Source: JACNIZ01 sp964344765 (GTDB lineage Bacteria; Planctomycetota; UBA1135). Taken from it: 7,261 nucleotides of DNA. Each line of letters opens with the position of its first letter. Position 1 is the stretch's first letter. Under the pieces are notes generated by a model that was not told the DNA's origin, did no database searches, and saw nothing but the letters and a program-made list of their open reading frames with translations. Shown one piece after another: positions 6,880 through 7,261 of the stretch. The position numbers were made by a program, and so were the translations under genes. The DNA is taken from assembly GCA_964344765.1 (NCBI GenBank), contig CAYFOM010000069.1, positions 1-7,261 on the forward strand, in the 5' to 3' direction.

Positions 6880-7261
6880 GTTGAAGATTGGCCACGGGCT
6901 TTGATCAGTTACACTAAATTCTAACCTTTAGGTCGCTGGCTCTCCGTTGAAGATTGGCCACGGGCTTTGATCAGTTACACTCGACAAGATGACGATCGGC
7001 GAGGTCGCCTGTTGAAGATTGGCCACGGGCTTTGATCAGTTACACTCGGATTCCCGTTCAATGAGGAGAAAGCTAAGTTGAAGATTGGCCACGGGCTTTG
7101 ATCAGTTACACTTGTACTGTGCTGCTATGGATCTGCTTGCTAGTTGAAGATTGGCCACGGGCTTTGATCAGTTACACTAATGAAGCTCGTTACAGTTCTG
7201 CAAGAGAAGTTGAAGATTGGCCACGGGCTTTGATCAGTTACACTGGAAGTTTGTATTTAAG
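6880..7261. CRISPR. CRISPR array, six identical 36-bp repeats, open at the right edge
   Basis: The repeat begins GTTGAAGATTGGCC and ends GATCAGTTACACT. Exact copies lie at 6880-6915, 6946-6981, 7011-7046, 7077-7112, 7143-7178 and 7209-7244. The five complete spacers are all different and measure 30, 29, 30, 30 and 30 bp. A sixth begins at 7245 and is cut by the window end. The repeat has little internal folding potential beyond two short palindromes (TGGCCA, TGATCA). Repeat 36, spacer 30, a GTTG start and a TACA-T end resemble type II, especially II-C arrays of the Neisseria kind (from memory), in which an unstructured repeat pairs with a tracrRNA. No cas gene is in the window; since nrdB is the left neighbour, cas genes, if linked, should lie to the right. 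All copies are identical, so leader end and transcription direction cannot be fixed. Confidence 0.95.

Overview
This window holds a class I ribonucleotide reductase operon (nrdA then nrdB, both on the + strand). A strong cobalamin (B12) riboswitch with its own promoter precedes it. Upstream lies a large secreted-looking protein of unknown function, and a CRISPR array follows, running off the right-hand edge. The sequence suggests a moderately GC-rich Gram-negative bacterium. From memory, the NrdA has the two-ATP-cone layout and Met-His-Thr start of gammaproteobacterial proteins such as that of Pseudomonas aeruginosa. The upstream MORN-plus-toroid protein, and the weak or missing Shine-Dalgarno sites, would also fit Verrucomicrobiota or Planctomycetota. 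I do not assign a genus.

Layout. Bases 68-2332 form one open frame of 754 codons. It has a hydrophobic N-terminus, MORN-like repeats and a C-terminal terpene-cyclase/prenyltransferase-type alpha/alpha toroid with three QW-like repeats. Its last ~55 codons follow a run of nine Gs and extend through a promoter into a riboswitch, so the true end is probably near 2165. A sigma70-type promoter (2246-2274) points at a start site close to 2281. The cobalamin aptamer (2282-2417) begins there, closed by a 6-bp P1. About 308 nt of untranslated leader follow, with an 11-bp hairpin at 2664-2691 and possible competing pairings around the nrdA ribosome-binding region. nrdA (2726-5602) and nrdB (5654-6772) carry all the catalytic, radical-transfer and metal-ligand residues I could check. 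After 107 non-coding bases there are six identical 36-bp repeats with 29-30-bp unique spacers (6880-7244 plus a spacer cut by the window edge). No cas gene is in view.

How it works together. NrdA and NrdB form the oxygen-dependent enzyme that reduces ribonucleotides to deoxyribonucleotides. A B12 riboswitch in front of a B12-independent class I enzyme makes sense if the organism also has a B12-dependent class II reductase: when B12 is present, the class I operon is turned down. That regulatory logic is known from Streptomyces coelicolor and is inferred here. The CRISPR array is functionally unrelated. Its repeat length, spacer length and repeat ends resemble type II-C arrays, in which each repeat carries its own promoter.
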